This document shows, piece by piece, positions 10,549 to 20,987 of a stretch of 64,000 nucleotides of DNA. The translations under genes and the position numbers were made by a program. Numbering within the stretch: the first letter of the stretch is position 1; each line of letters opens with the position of its first letter. Source of the stretch: Cephalotus follicularis. Taxonomy: Eukaryota; Streptophyta; Magnoliopsida; Oxalidales; Cephalotaceae. Location: positions 36,028 through 100,027 of the forward strand of contig BDDD01001817.1 in NCBI GenBank assembly GCA_001972305.1, given 5' to 3'. The notes beneath the pieces are model-generated. The model was not told the DNA's origin and ran no database searches. It saw only the letters and a list, made by a program, of their open reading frames with translations.

Positions 10549-12119
10549 TGTTCCCTTAAGGAAATACCAAGAATTTTGGGATTTTCCTGATTCTCTACCG
10601 GATTTGTCGCCAATGCGTTATTGTGTATTATCTTGCCAGATTTCGCATAACACCCGACCACGTGTTTATAACCCTGGAGGATACTTGGCCTATTCTCCCG
10701 AAGACATGCGGTAATATTTAAATAGAAGATTTTTTCCATATTGAGGTTGACACGTATCCTTACCCTAGACCTCAATCGGGGCCAAGTATGACAAGAGATT
10801 ATAGTACACATGAATCGACGACTTAGAAAATCTTAGATTAAAGTGGTGTAATAAATTATAGGAAAAATTAATTAGATTAATTTTTCCATCTGAATAATAT
10901 TAGATATTATTCTGAGATCATTTATATTGGTCTATGACCATTTAGAATGCCTAAACCGAACCCTAGGGGTATTTTGGTAATTTATGAACACCTCTATTTT
11001 TAACCAAGATTTTATAGGGTCCCTGCCCAATAATAATTAGTTATTTAATATGTTTGACATATTAATTCTTGGTGTAATTTTATCAAATATCGGTTAAGTG
11101 GATTTTGCATCTTGTGGAAGCACATTTGCCTGATCTTACTTAATCAATATTAGAAGGGATAATATAAGTTGGACTTATACTAAATTTGCTTAACCTGCCA
11201 GTCAAAGCGTCAACGCCTTCTGGGAAGCGTCGATGCATTACATTCGACAAAGCATCGAAGCCTTTTGGGAAGCATTGACGCTTAACGAATGGATAGGCGT
11301 TGATGTCTTTTAGAAAGACGTCGACATTTAGTGCATTATTGTATAAGCGTCGAAGCTTTCTTTAAAGGCGTCGACGCTTTGTGCGAGACATGCAACCAGT
11401 GCATGAACACACATTGTGGGCACGTTTTCTCTCTCATATCTTAACGTTTTCTCCAGTCCATGCATGTTGTGTACAAGTGGGGATCATGGCTTAGTGTTTC
11501 CTTGGAGTTAGCATCATGATCCTAAGTGTATGGGAGAGTGGGATAGTGGGAAAGGAGGCTAGTGAATGCATTTTCTACAGAAAATTGGTCAGTTTTCATT
11601 AAGTGTTTTTTGCTGGGCAAAAACATGAGTGTTCTCTCTGCAGATAGTGGGAGTTCCCTTCACTGATTATACACCAAGCAAGTTACTTATTTAGGATGGA
11701 TTACTTTTGACAACATTTGTCAAATTCAATCTTCTCTCTATAAGCTTTGAGAGAAAGAGTAAGCAAAAACTTTGGGTGTTCCATTTGCTGTCCTGGATTT
11801 GCTGTTGCAAGGAGCTGCAGTACCTGGGATTTGAAAGAGTGTATTGACAGTGTCTTACCAAGCGTGTACCGGCAAAGTTTGAAGGAGCCATCACCTATTG
11901 GTATATCTCTTGGTCCTTCTTTACACTGCCATATTTTTGCCATGCTTGTGTGTCACCATTGCTTGACTTTGGTGACACAAATTCAATTCTTGTGATGATG
12001 TGGTGATCTTGTGGCTTGTGTCCTTACTTTTATGGACTGGTTTTGTTTTATAAAGGGTGTTTTTCTCCTGCATTTATGTATATTAAAGTTTTATTCTACA
12101 CCATTTAACCCTTTGTCCA
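10549..12119. mobile_element. Unassigned LTR-like insertion between two Tat element parts
   Basis: This 1.57 kb has no protein-like frame. It looks like a plant gypsy LTR: AT-rich, with an AACCCTAGGGGTATTTTGGTAA block at about 10958, a palindrome-word array at 11200-11385 and a CT/GA-rich leader-like part at 11690-11760. The ends are uncertain. TGTTCCC at 10549 and TTTGTCCA at 12119 are flanked by ATTTG and TTTTG, an imperfect 4-of-5 duplication. It could be a solo LTR or a fragment. Confidence 0.45.
11200..11385. repeat. GCGTCGACGC-type word array
   Basis: About nine words of the GCGTCRAYGC type fall in 185 bp, near 11206, 11226, 11252, 11274, 11299, 11319, 11346 and 11368. One exact GCGTCGACGC palindrome is at 11368-11377. 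Many are followed by CTTT or CTTTT. Confidence 0.8.
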
Positions 12120-12124
12120 TTTTG

Positions 12125-14312
12125 GCTCCAGAGATGGTTATACCGTTTCCTACATCAACCCCATCGGGGAGGAACTCAAAGGCTTCTGCTGCTTGATAAC
12201 AAACAATAGTTTCCAAGGAAACCTCTGGATGAAGAACAGCCACCCAGTTGCGGCAAGTATAGAAGCTCCGACGATAGAGTGCCATAGACTCAAATAAAAC
12301 TTCCTCCTCAAAAGTTGGGGAAGCCTTATAGTCCATCATGGTGCTCTCCATTAACGTATGGAATTCAGTCGAAGCTTTGAGCTCCATAAGGGCTTTATCC
12401 ATGGCCGTTTGAGTCCGAGAAGCCTCCATCTCTTAGAACTTGGAGAACCTTTCATTCGCAGTCTGCAGCAGAGCACAAAGTTTTGTATTTCTATCAACAA
12501 CTACTTCTCTTTCCCTTTTCTCCTTTGCCAAAGCTTCAAGAGCTTGCCTCTTCTCTTCCAGCACAGACTCTTGGGCCCCAAGAACGTCTTCCAGCTAGGC
12601 GTGGGCCAAATTAGCCACTTGCTTGAGCTCTGCAACCTCTTCGTGAAGCTGGTTGATAAGTTCATGGTCGGCCTTAGAGTTTTCCACCATCAGATGGATA
12701 TCATTCAGAGCCTGCCAGAGAAAGACCATAGTCAGAGAAAGAGTAAAAGGTATATTTAAAAAGAAAAAGAGGAAGAATTCACATACCCTAAAGTTGCTCT
12801 GAAAGCAGTGATTCCAAAGTTGGCTGATGATCCAACCCTTCCTTGTATTTAGCTCGGCAAAAAGAAGGCACAACCTGCTGAGCTCAAAAGGAGCCCCTGG
12901 AGTGTTAAGGTCAACACCTGAATCACAGAGCGCATCAAGCTCTTCTTCCACCCAGTTGATGACTCCGGGCACGCCAAGATGAACGAGATCCTGAGAACTC
13001 ACCGAGGGGGGAACATTAGTTTGCTCCCAAAAAGAGCCTTCTCCATCTCTTCTCTTATTTTGTTTTTTGGGTTGAGGAGAGGGTTGGTCATCCATAACTC
13101 GCTTTCCACGAGCGGACTTCTCCTGACAGCCTCGGCATCGACAGCCCAGCAGCAATAGCAGCATCTTTCTCTTCTCTATTCTTTGCAGCATCGGTGACTT
13201 CCTTTGAGGCTCTCCACCCCACCTCCTCAGCAGTGCCCTTTTCTTTCCCTCTGGCAGCCCTCAAGACGTCAGGCAAAGGTCACCGAGAAGCCATTGTTGC
13301 AAAGAACCATGAAAATAGAGTTAGGAGCATGAATAATAAAAAATGGTGAGTGAACGAAAGGGAGAAATAAGAAGCAGAGGAGGAGATGAAGGCTTAATAC
13401 AGCTTTCTCCCTTGTCAGTAGGCGCATCTCCAAGTTCTTCTCTTCTCTTTTGAACTACCTCTCCCTCTATCCCCATTGGGATCTCCTCCTCATCATCCAA
13501 GGCGTCTCTGCATCCTAAGGACATACTCAGCCCAACATGAATATGGTAGAATTCACCTCCTCTGGCTCCAGCACTGAGAGCTTTACAAGGTCTTCCTTCT
13601 CTAACTCAGTTAAAATTACTCTATGATTGAAGCGTTGGGTATCCAACGGGTCACACCAGTGGCAGAGAGTGAAGCCGGGAAGATTCCTAACAAGGAAGTA
13701 CCTCTCCCTCCAGCCTTTGACGGACTTTATAGGATCCACCAATAGTTTCTTGGTCAAGCCAATGCGTAACTTGAAATAGTAACCGCGCTTGCCAAGAGAC
13801 GAATTAAGGATGTGAAACTCCTTGAATAGCCCCACCGTCGGTGTCACCCCCATTTCCAAACATTTCACCAAGAAACCCATGATAAAGGACCAAGATTACG
13901 CTTGAAGCAGTGAAGGATGAATTTGGGAGTTCCTCAAAATCGCAATAGTGAAGGGTGGTACAGGGAGTCTTAGACCGTGCGACAGAGCATCCTCAAAAAC
14001 CACAAAGAGACCATGTTTGCCCTTTGTGGTCTCCTTTGGATCTCGAGGAAGGGAGAACTCCAAGCTTCTAGGGAAGCAGTACTTTTTGGCCAACTTTATC
14101 GCTTTTTCGCGATGAAGCACGCTCCAGTCAAAGTGGGTCCTAAAGACTTGGGTCCCAGCTTCGGAAGAAGCAACATCAGGACCACCCACTGTGGCGACAT
14201 CCATGGCCTCCTCTGCGCCAAGAGGATGCTCAGCAACCGTCACCCTCTCAGTCATACGGCGTACCTCTATTGGATTAGTAAATTGTCTAGAGGTTTGCTT
14301 AACCCTAGCCAT
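12125..14312 (-). pseudogene. Antisense ORF of the Tat element (Transposase_28-like, then coiled coil), spliced
   Basis: Antisense to the element, ATG at 14312 opens MARVKQTSRQFTNPIEVRRM. The frame runs to 13527 with one stop (TAA, 13896-13898). Its middle part (PPFTIAILRNSQIHPSLLQA before the stop, then SFIMGFLVKCLEMGVTPTV after it) matches the plant 'putative gypsy type transposon' domain (Pfam Transposase_28, from memory). Downstream are charged, helix-prone segments (13191-12595 and 12429-12125), the latter coiled-coil-like (KADHELINQLHEEVAELKQ). A canonical GT-AG intron of 75 bp is visible at 12786-12712. Such antisense ORFs are known in Tat lineages and their role is unknown. Several frame breaks make this copy unlikely to work. 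Confidence 0.75.
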
Positions 14313-14317
14313 CTAGA

Positions 14318-14320
<3 letters not shown>

Positions 14321-14364
<44 letters not shown>
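14321..14364. repeat. (GA)22 microsatellite upstream of the antisense ORF
   Basis: There are 22 uninterrupted GA units. On the minus strand this is a TC tract ending 8 bp before the antisense ORF start codon at 14312, so it lies in that ORF's 5' leader or core promoter. It matches what GAGA-binding BBR/BPC factors recognise. Confidence 0.95.
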
Positions 14365-14368
<4 letters not shown>

Positions 14369-14842
14369 GGGAAGCAAAGAAAAACCCAAAGTGACGCCCT
14401 AATCAGTTTGTAAAACAAACAGCAGAGAACGGCTCACCTGAGATTTTTTCAAAAGAAAATTCGAAGGGAAATCGATTAGAAGGTTGGAAGATCGAAAAAC
14501 TTGGTAGAGCAAGAACTTTGAAAAATGTAAAGTAAAGAAACTTCTCCAAGAAGAAAGAGCAATTTGAGAGCTCTAGATTGATTTCAGACCATTAGATCTC
14601 TGTGGAATCAAACGGCCTAGATCAGCCCATCAATTCAGACGCAGGAAACGAAGAGACCATACGCTGTAAGTGAAAAGATATAAACGGGAGTTACGCTTTC
14701 TCTACCACGCCATGGTTAATGCCAGAGATGGGCCAAATAGCAAGGCCCAAAAGCAAAAACACTCCTAATTACACATTAAAGGCTTGTTCAAAGCAAGATT
14801 ACCTCACTAATGGTCTTCCTCCTCTGCCAAGCTCAGAAAATG

Positions 14843-14859
14843 AAGACCAGGGGGGCATA
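14843..14859 (+). other. Polypurine tract of the second Tat element
   Basis: AAGACCAGGGGGGCATA directly precedes the 3' LTR. The G run is the likely plus-strand primer. Confidence 0.6.
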
Positions 14860-15341
14860 TGATATGAGAAAATTTTTACTCAAATAAGACACTGTTATGT
14901 GTCTCTGGAGCTACAGTCACGTGTCCATGTAATTTAAAATCTAGAATGATAACGTACGAGATAACGTTTTGGAACCAAATAAGGAAATAGACAGGATTCT
15001 CGGCCGTTTCCTAGGGACTCATAATTATCTCCGTAATGCAAGCAGAAGAGAGATAGCTACAACCAGGTAATCTTATAAATCCCCCAAAAAATACTATACA
15101 CAGGTCGGTCAATTCTAGACTAATAACTACCTTATTATGCCTTCTCTGCCACTATCTGACTTAAGCATCGGAGTGTTCCGGGAGTAAAACCCCATGGACC
15201 TTAGTTTAGTTTGTTTCTTGTGTGCAGGGAGGACGTTAAGCAACCCAATCAAACACCATCTTTGCACGATTTGTCGCTTTTCACATCAAATTAAACCCCT
15301 ACACATAGGGGATTGTTGTAAAATTAATTTCGACATCAACA
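14860..15341 (+). repeat. 3' LTR of the second Tat element
   Basis: It starts TGATATGAGAAAATT and ends CGACATCAACA. TATA-like CTTATAAATC is near 15071. The layout resembles the LTR at 6096 (GCTTAAGCGTCGGAGT-like block and a GTGCAGGGA block), but overall identity is low by eye. The flanking 5 bp do not match those of the 6096 LTR. Confidence 0.8.
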
Positions 15342-16549
15342 TTAGTTTTTCTCAAAAAGTTTCTAATCTCAAATATTACCAAGATTAATCCAATAACAAA
15401 GCAACAACAAAAGAAATAACAATTATAATTTTGATTACAATTAAAATATAAAAAATTGACAAAGAACAATTTCAAATAATAATAGCTCGAACTCTTTTTT
15501 CGTGGGCTGAATTACGTTGGAGATTTATGATAATGATGGTTATTAAGCATTATAAGGTCAATTGTTAGATCTAAGAATAAAGCCTAAATGATATGTAGTC
15601 AAATTATGTAGCAAAAGTAACGATTCGTTTCGTATTTGGCTTTGGCACTGGAGAAGACAGAACTTGAGAGAAGAGAGGGAATGGCTACTGCTAAGGGTAA
15701 GAAATACGGTAAGGATATGAGTTGTAATTAATCAAATAAATTAATGATGTTTTTGTCGATAATTATTATAAAAAAAATGTCTTAAAGGATTTAAACGTGT
15801 TATCATGTCTTAATATTTCAGATATATTAAGTTTTATTGACTTCAAAATCAGATGTATTAAGTGCAAACAAATGGACTTAAGTATAAAATCAAATGCTAA
15901 AATAAATAGTTTTAATGAGTCAATATTTGAAATATTCAAATTCAGACATCCGTTAAGATCAAACAAATGTCCACTATTAATTGATGAATACTAAATCAAT
16001 ATCTGAATAGTTTAAAAATAATGTTTGAATATTGATGTCTAAATTGTTAAAATCATTTGGTAACTAAACTATTTGAAAGATTTGAATATGTTTAATTTAA
16101 CTTTTTGATATTCAAAATTGTTAAGAACAATATGAAACATAACATAATTCTCAAAAATACGTTATAAAGATATTTTTGTTCATAAAATTTATTAAGTAAA
16201 ATATTTACCAAATAAGAGATAGATAAAATACTTAATTGATAAGATACATTAACAATTATTTAAATTAAATTTAAATGATAAAATAAATGATATTTTTTTG
16301 TTCATAAAATTTATTAAGTAGAATATTTACTGAATAGAAGATAGTTGAAATACTTAATTGATAAGATACATTCAGAACTATTTAAATTAAATTTAAATGA
16401 CAAATGATATTATTAGATGAAAACATTCACGTTGATCCATATGTCCAATAAGAAAAAGAACAAAAACAACTTCGTTGCTTTGTTTGAAGTTGTCTTTAAT
16501 AAAGGTACGACCTTTTAATTCGATTTAGGGTTTATTTCATCATAAGATG
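15342..16549. other. AT-rich intergenic DNA with a tandem duplication
   Basis: No gene is recognised. At 15680-15709 an ATG opens MATAKGKKYG before a GTAAGG, but nothing downstream supports an exon. A 121-bp tandem duplication occupies 16168-16408. TTTAGGGTTT at 16524-16533 near the right end is a telo-box-like motif common in plant 5' leaders, which fits this being the leader of the MUSTANG copy. Confidence 0.5.
16168..16408. repeat. Tandem duplication, about 121-bp unit, two copies
   Basis: The block GATATTTTTGTTCATAAAAT plus about 100 bp begins near 16168 and again near 16288, with about a dozen differences. Both copies end in the palindrome ATTTAAATTAAATTTAAAT. It has no coding content. 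Confidence 0.85.
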
Positions 16550-17764
16550 TAGGGGTGTTTATAAGGGTAAAAACTGAACCGTAATTTTTTGCGGTTCGGA
16601 TTTACAATTTTTCGGGTCCAAAAATCCCAACTTGCACCCGAACCGCACTTGAATTTCGGGTTGCGGTTACCCGCCCCATACTACAATGCAGTTTTCAAGT
16701 ATTGCGGGTAAAACCCGCATTTTTAAACTTTAAATTAAAATTATTAAATTAATACAAACAGTCCATAAATTGAATGTTTTCATATGAATGTTTTCATATG
16801 AATGTTTGAATTTTTTAAATATTTTTCATAAACTAAATTACTAAATACATTATAACAAGTCACGATTAACATTATAAGTAGTCCATAAACTGAATTTTTT
16901 TTTTAGATATTCATATGAATTCAATAAATAAATTATTATTCTCTAAAAATTATAGTGATTAAAATTTGTATAATTAGTGGATGCAACACATTACAAAAAC
17001 CAGTGAGAGGTCAGAGGAGACGAGGATGCAACATTACAAAAACCAGGGGATGCAACAAAAACATGAGGAACGAGCTAAGTAATAACCAGGGGAGAGGAAC
17101 GGGCTAAGCAACAAAAACACGATTAACATTACAAAAACCAAGGAATGCAACACATGAGGAACGGGCTAAGCAATAATCAGTCACAAATCATGATTCACCA
17201 ACTAAAAACAAAAACAAAAGAAAAAGAAGAGAGGAACCTACTTTATACGCTGTCAACTGCTTTGAGTCGAGAGAGTGAGAGGGAGAGGAGATGAGCCGTT
17301 GACAGTAAGAGGAGACGAGGAGGATAGGTCGTTGTCAACTTGCCGTTGCTAACGAAACGGGATGAGGAGTCAAGGAGGCGAGAGGAGCCGTTGACAGTGT
17401 TAGGGTTGCAAACGAAATGGTGTGTGTGTGTGTGATTTGCGATTTGGGGGATGGGTGAAATGTCTTCAAGCGTGCGTTGCTGCAAGCACGATGCAAAGCA
17501 ATTTGTGTAATGGGCACTGGGATGTATATTGCGCGCTTGTGTCTTGTGTGTGGCATAAAGGCCCAAATGCCAATAACTTAAATTTCAGGTATTCGGATAA
17601 CCGAATACCCGAAAATTTGGAATTTTTAAACCCACACCCGAACCGCAATTTTAAATTTACCAGCAATCCCCGCCCCAAATACCTGAAAAACCAGAATTAT
17701 CCGAATCGAAAAAAAATACGGTTCTGTTCGATTTTTCAGTTTTCGAGTATATTTGCACACCCTA
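16550..17764. mobile_element. Non-autonomous hAT transposon, 1215 bp
   Basis: The ends are TAGGGGTGTTTATAAGGG and the complement of TAGGGTGTGCAAATAT, imperfect terminal inverted repeats of the plant hAT type. ATAAGATG flanks it exactly on both sides (16542-16549 and 17765-17772), a perfect 8-bp target duplication as hAT transposases make. Subterminal regions carry CCCGAACCGCA and CCCGCCCC words near both ends. Inside are local repeats (GATGCAACA.ATTACAAAAACCA and GAGGAACGGGCTAAGCAA, several copies at 16980-17180) and a short TG run at 17419. I see no transposase. It interrupts the leader of the MUSTANG copy. Confidence 0.92.
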
Positions 17765-18088
17765 ATAAGATGTCTTTTTTATTCTTTATCATTCCTTATC
17801 TACTCAAATATACACCATTTCCAATTATTTGTCCTTTTTCATTTTTTGAAAACTTTTTATTGATTTGGGATTCTGTGTCATGGTTGTATCCTCTATTCTC
17901 TGCTATTTAGAATTTGGATTTTATATTCATATATTTGCTAAAGTTTCAAACTTTATGAATGTGGTGCCAAACGTAGCTTGAATTTGTTAAGCAACGAAAC
18001 TGTTAATAGTTTTGTTATGCGTTAAGTTTTGTAGAAATTAGGGCTCTGGCATTGTTTTAATCGATTTCTGTCAGGTGTTTGGCTATCC
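17765..18088 (+). other. Leader region of the MUSTANG pseudogene
   Basis: This is AT-rich, with a pyrimidine-rich run and an acceptor-like TTTCTGTCAG at 18065-18074, 15 bp before the ATG. This suggests an intron in the 5' untranslated region, as in many plant genes. No frame is supported. Confidence 0.4.
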
Positions 18089-20395
18089 ATGGCCTCCAAG
18101 AAAGTTATAGCGATATGTCAGTCAGAGGGTGAGTTTGTGACTAATAAAGATGGATCATTGTCGTGTAATGGCGGTGAGGCTTATGCTATTGACATTGACC
18201 AGCAAACACAGTTATTGATTTCAAGTCCGAAGTAGCTGAAACGTTTAATTGCAGTGTTTATACTATGTCTATCAAGTACTTCCTACTGGGAAACAAGAAG
18301 ACTCTCATTACCATCTCCAAAGACAAGGATTTCCAACGCAAGCTTAATTTTCTCCAAGATTCTGAACAAGTATAAATTTTCATCATGTCACAGGAGGCTG
18401 CTACTCGGATGGTGTCCAACATGCCTGCTAGTAGGTAAGTATCTAAAATTCTTCATTGGATATGCGGTTTGTGGTTCTTTTAGCTCTACAGTTGCAATTG
18501 GTCATAGAACGCTACAGAGTACTTGAGGGTGGCATGTTTCTCATCTCACTGTATAAAACTTTTATTGTTTTCTGATGAGTGCATGCCTCTGCACCCAGGT
18601 GGAATAGTGATGAAGAGTAGTGAAATTAATCCAAGACTTAAGCGTTTACTCAAACACATGTTTTGGTCAAAATCTTACGAGACATGTGGTTGTGTAGGTC
18701 GAGCAGGACAACTCTGTCAGAGGCTGCAGCTCCTGTAGTGGTCCTTACTGATACTGGGGTTGAGATGGCCAACACAGTTAGTCTGTATGATATGGGTGAA
18801 CCCTATGAAACAACTCCTTTAAATTCAATTCCTAGTGGTTCCAATGACGAAAATCATTGTAAAGCCGCTCTATAGTGGGAGAACACCATAACTGGTGTGG
18901 ACCAAAGGTTTGGTAGTTTTACTGAATTCTGAGAAGCATTGCATAAATACTCAATTGCTCATGGGTTTGCTTACAGATACAAGAAAAATGACAGTCATAT
19001 GTGTTACTGAGAAGTGCAAATCCCAAGGATGTCCTTGGCGGATATACGCTTCAAGATTGTCAGCCACACAGTTAATTTGTATTAAGAAGATGAACACGAA
19101 ACATACATGCGAAGGAGATGCCGTGAAAGCTGGGTATCGTGCAACAAGGGGTTGGGTTGGAAGTATCATAAAGGAGAAGTTGAAAGTTTCCCTGAATTAC
19201 AAGCCAAAGAATATTGCCGATGACATCAAAAGAGAGTATGGGATTCAGCTAAATTATTCCCAGGCATGGCGTACAAAAGAGATTGCAAGAGAGCAGCTTC
19301 AAGTTTCCTATAAAGAGGCTTATACTCAATTACCATTTTTCTGTGAAAAAATTAAGGAGGCTAATCCGGACAGTGTGGCTACATTTTGCACAAAGGACGA
19401 CTCAAGCTTCCATCATCTGTTTGTCTCGTTCCATCACTGGTTTTCAACAAGGTTGTCGCCCTCTTCTTTTCCTCGACAGTGCTCCTTTAAACTCGAAAAA
19501 CCAAGGGATGTTGTTGGTTGCAACAGCTGCCGATGGGGAGGATGGGATCTTTCCAGTTGCCTTTGCTGTAGTTGATGCTGAGACCGAGGACAACTGGCAT
19601 TGGTTTGTACTAGAACTGAAAACCGCAATGTCTACATCTCGACAGATTACATTTGTTGCAGATTTTCAGAATGGTATAAAAAAATCATTAGCTGGAGTCT
19701 TTGATAAGTGCTACCACTGCTATTGTCTGCGGCATCTTGCTGAAAAAATAAAGACTTGAAGGGGCAGTTTTCTCATGAAGCAAGGAGGTTCATGATAAAC
19801 GATTTCTATTCAGCTGCTTATGCGTCCAGGATTGAAGGTTTCCAGTGGTCTGCTGAGAACATAAAAGGCATCTCTCCCAATGCATACAATTGGGTCATAC
19901 AAAGCGAACCAGAGCACTGGGCAAATGCATTCTTTGGAGGAGCAAGGTATAACCACATGACATTTAACTTTGGACAACAATTCTATAGTTGGGTATCAGA
20001 GGCTCATGAGTTGCCAATAACGCAGATGATTGATGTATTCCAAGGTAAGATGATGGAATCTCTATATACACGTCGGATAGACTCCGATCAATGGTTGACA
20101 AAATTAACACCATCTAAGGAGGAAATGTTGCAAAAGGAAACATCGCTAGCAGCATCACTTCAAGTTTTACTCACATGATAACACATTTGAGGTTTGTGGA
20201 GAATCCGTTGATGTTTTCTCACATGATAACAAATTCGAGGTCCGTGGAGAATCCATTGATGTTGTTGACATTGATCATTGGGACTGTAGCTGCAGGAGAT
20301 GGCAATTAACTGGTTTGCGTTGCTGCCATGCTATTGCTGTCTTTGAAGCCTTGCTGCCATGCTATTGCTGTCAACAACGGCGCTGAATTGAAAAT
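18089..20395 (+). pseudogene. MUG: MUSTANG-type domesticated Mutator transposase, PB1-bearing clade, degenerate copy
   Basis: The order is an N-terminal PB1-like domain (18089-18434, ASKKVIAICQSEGEFVTNKD onward), intron 18435-18697 (AG|GTAAGT ... TGTGTAG), a zinc-finger-like MuDR domain (CKSQGCPWRIYASRLS at about 19015), a MULE transposase core with LFLDSAPLNS (first Asp), FVADFQNG (second Asp) and IQSEPEHWANAFFGGARYNH (candidate Glu), and a SWIM finger (WDCSCRRWQLTGLRCCHAIA, about 20280). PB1 plus this core fits the MUGB clade of MUSTANG genes. Breaks include a frameshift near 18215, stops at 18373 and 18873, shifts near 19000 and 19430, a stop at about 19757, and duplications of 48 bp (20171/20219) and 31 bp (20320/20351). 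The retained intron means it arose by DNA duplication and not retrotransposition. A copia LTR begins 27 bp downstream. Confidence 0.85.
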
Positions 20396-20421
20396 TTGCA
20401 CTTGTTTTTTTAAATGAAAAC

Positions 20422-20592
20422 TGTTAAAAGTTATGAGCAATAAGTGGCTATATTCCTTTTGTATTTTCTTATTTGTTATTTTTTTTATTTGTTATATGTC
20501 TAGATTTTATGAATTTGAGCATTTCATTAATATAAATATATAAAACTGTGTGATTATAAAACACACAAAGTTAAATTTTCTGATTTGTAACG
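20422..20592 (+). repeat. Copia 5' LTR
   Basis: It starts TGTTAAAAGTTATGAGC and ends GATTTGTAACG (CA to CG change at the very end compared with the 3' copy). It is short (171 bp) and AT-rich, and contains AATATAAATATATAAAAC, a TATA-like promoter core. Confidence 0.93.
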
Positions 20593-20604
20593 TGGTATCA
20601 GAGC
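20593..20604 (+). promoter_or_regulatory. Copia primer-binding site (initiator tRNA-Met type)
   Basis: TGGTATCAGAGC abuts the 5' LTR and is complementary to the 3' end of plant initiator tRNA-Met. It primes minus-strand DNA synthesis. Confidence 0.95.
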
Positions 20605-20987
20605 ATTCTTAAAAAAAACAAAAAAAAAACAAAAAAAAACGAAACATAATAGAAAAGAAACCCTACCGTGCCCTCCTCACCCTATCGTGCTTCTCTACCG
20701 TCCTCATCCTAACGCTTCTCCACAGCTTGATGGCGTCCCTCACCTAGCTCGCTGATCTCGCCGTGTCGTCCTCTACGGTGCTCAAGTTCTCTGTTTCAAG
20801 CGTCGATCATCGGAATTTTTCTGGTTAGTCGCCGATCTAGGTTGGAATGATGAATCTTTCTGGTCTTGATGTTACTGTACTTGTTTTTTTTATGATTTGG
20901 TGTTGATGTAAAGCCGTGAAGCCTTTTGCCATGGTTGTATTTTGTGTGTGGGGTTGTTGATAGCGTTGTCTTTGGTGATTGTGACCG
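20605..20987 (+). other. Untranslated leader of the copia element
   Basis: A-rich then CT-rich leader between PBS and gag. No frame is supported. Confidence 0.6.

Larger units (their letters stand above)
12120..15341 (+). mobile_element. 3' part of a second Tat-type gypsy element
   Basis: It holds an antisense ORF block (12125-14312), a polypurine tract and a 3' LTR (14860-15341) in the order known for Tat elements. Pol is missing. Its LTR differs strongly from the LTR at 6096, while both keep the same terminal motifs, so this part comes from a related but distinct family. Either two insertions were joined by deletion, or an ectopic recombination produced the present locus. Confidence 0.75.

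Noticed and set aside
10549-12119. Calling this block a complete solo LTR with firm ends
   Set aside because: The best flanking pair matches at only four of five bases and the end motifs are weak, so ends are given as uncertain.
13977-14402. Plus-strand 141-codon frame ending in the GA repeat
   Set aside because: Shadow of the antisense Transposase_28-like ORF; residues after 14320 are only the GA microsatellite.
6096-15341. Treating the LTRs at 6096 and 14860 as one element's pair
   Set aside because: They share ends and layout only; divergence is far higher than the decay seen in the coding region, and no target duplication matches.
15680-15715. ATG opening MATAKGKKYG followed by GTAAGG, resembling a first exon
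   Set aside because: No second exon, no recognised protein and an AT-rich stop-filled downstream region; ten codons before a GTAAG motif is expected by chance.
20593-20604. tRNA-like match TGGTATCAGAGC (also at 29604 and 40860, minus strand)
   Set aside because: Only the 3' acceptor complement is present; these are retroelement primer-binding sites, not tRNA genes.
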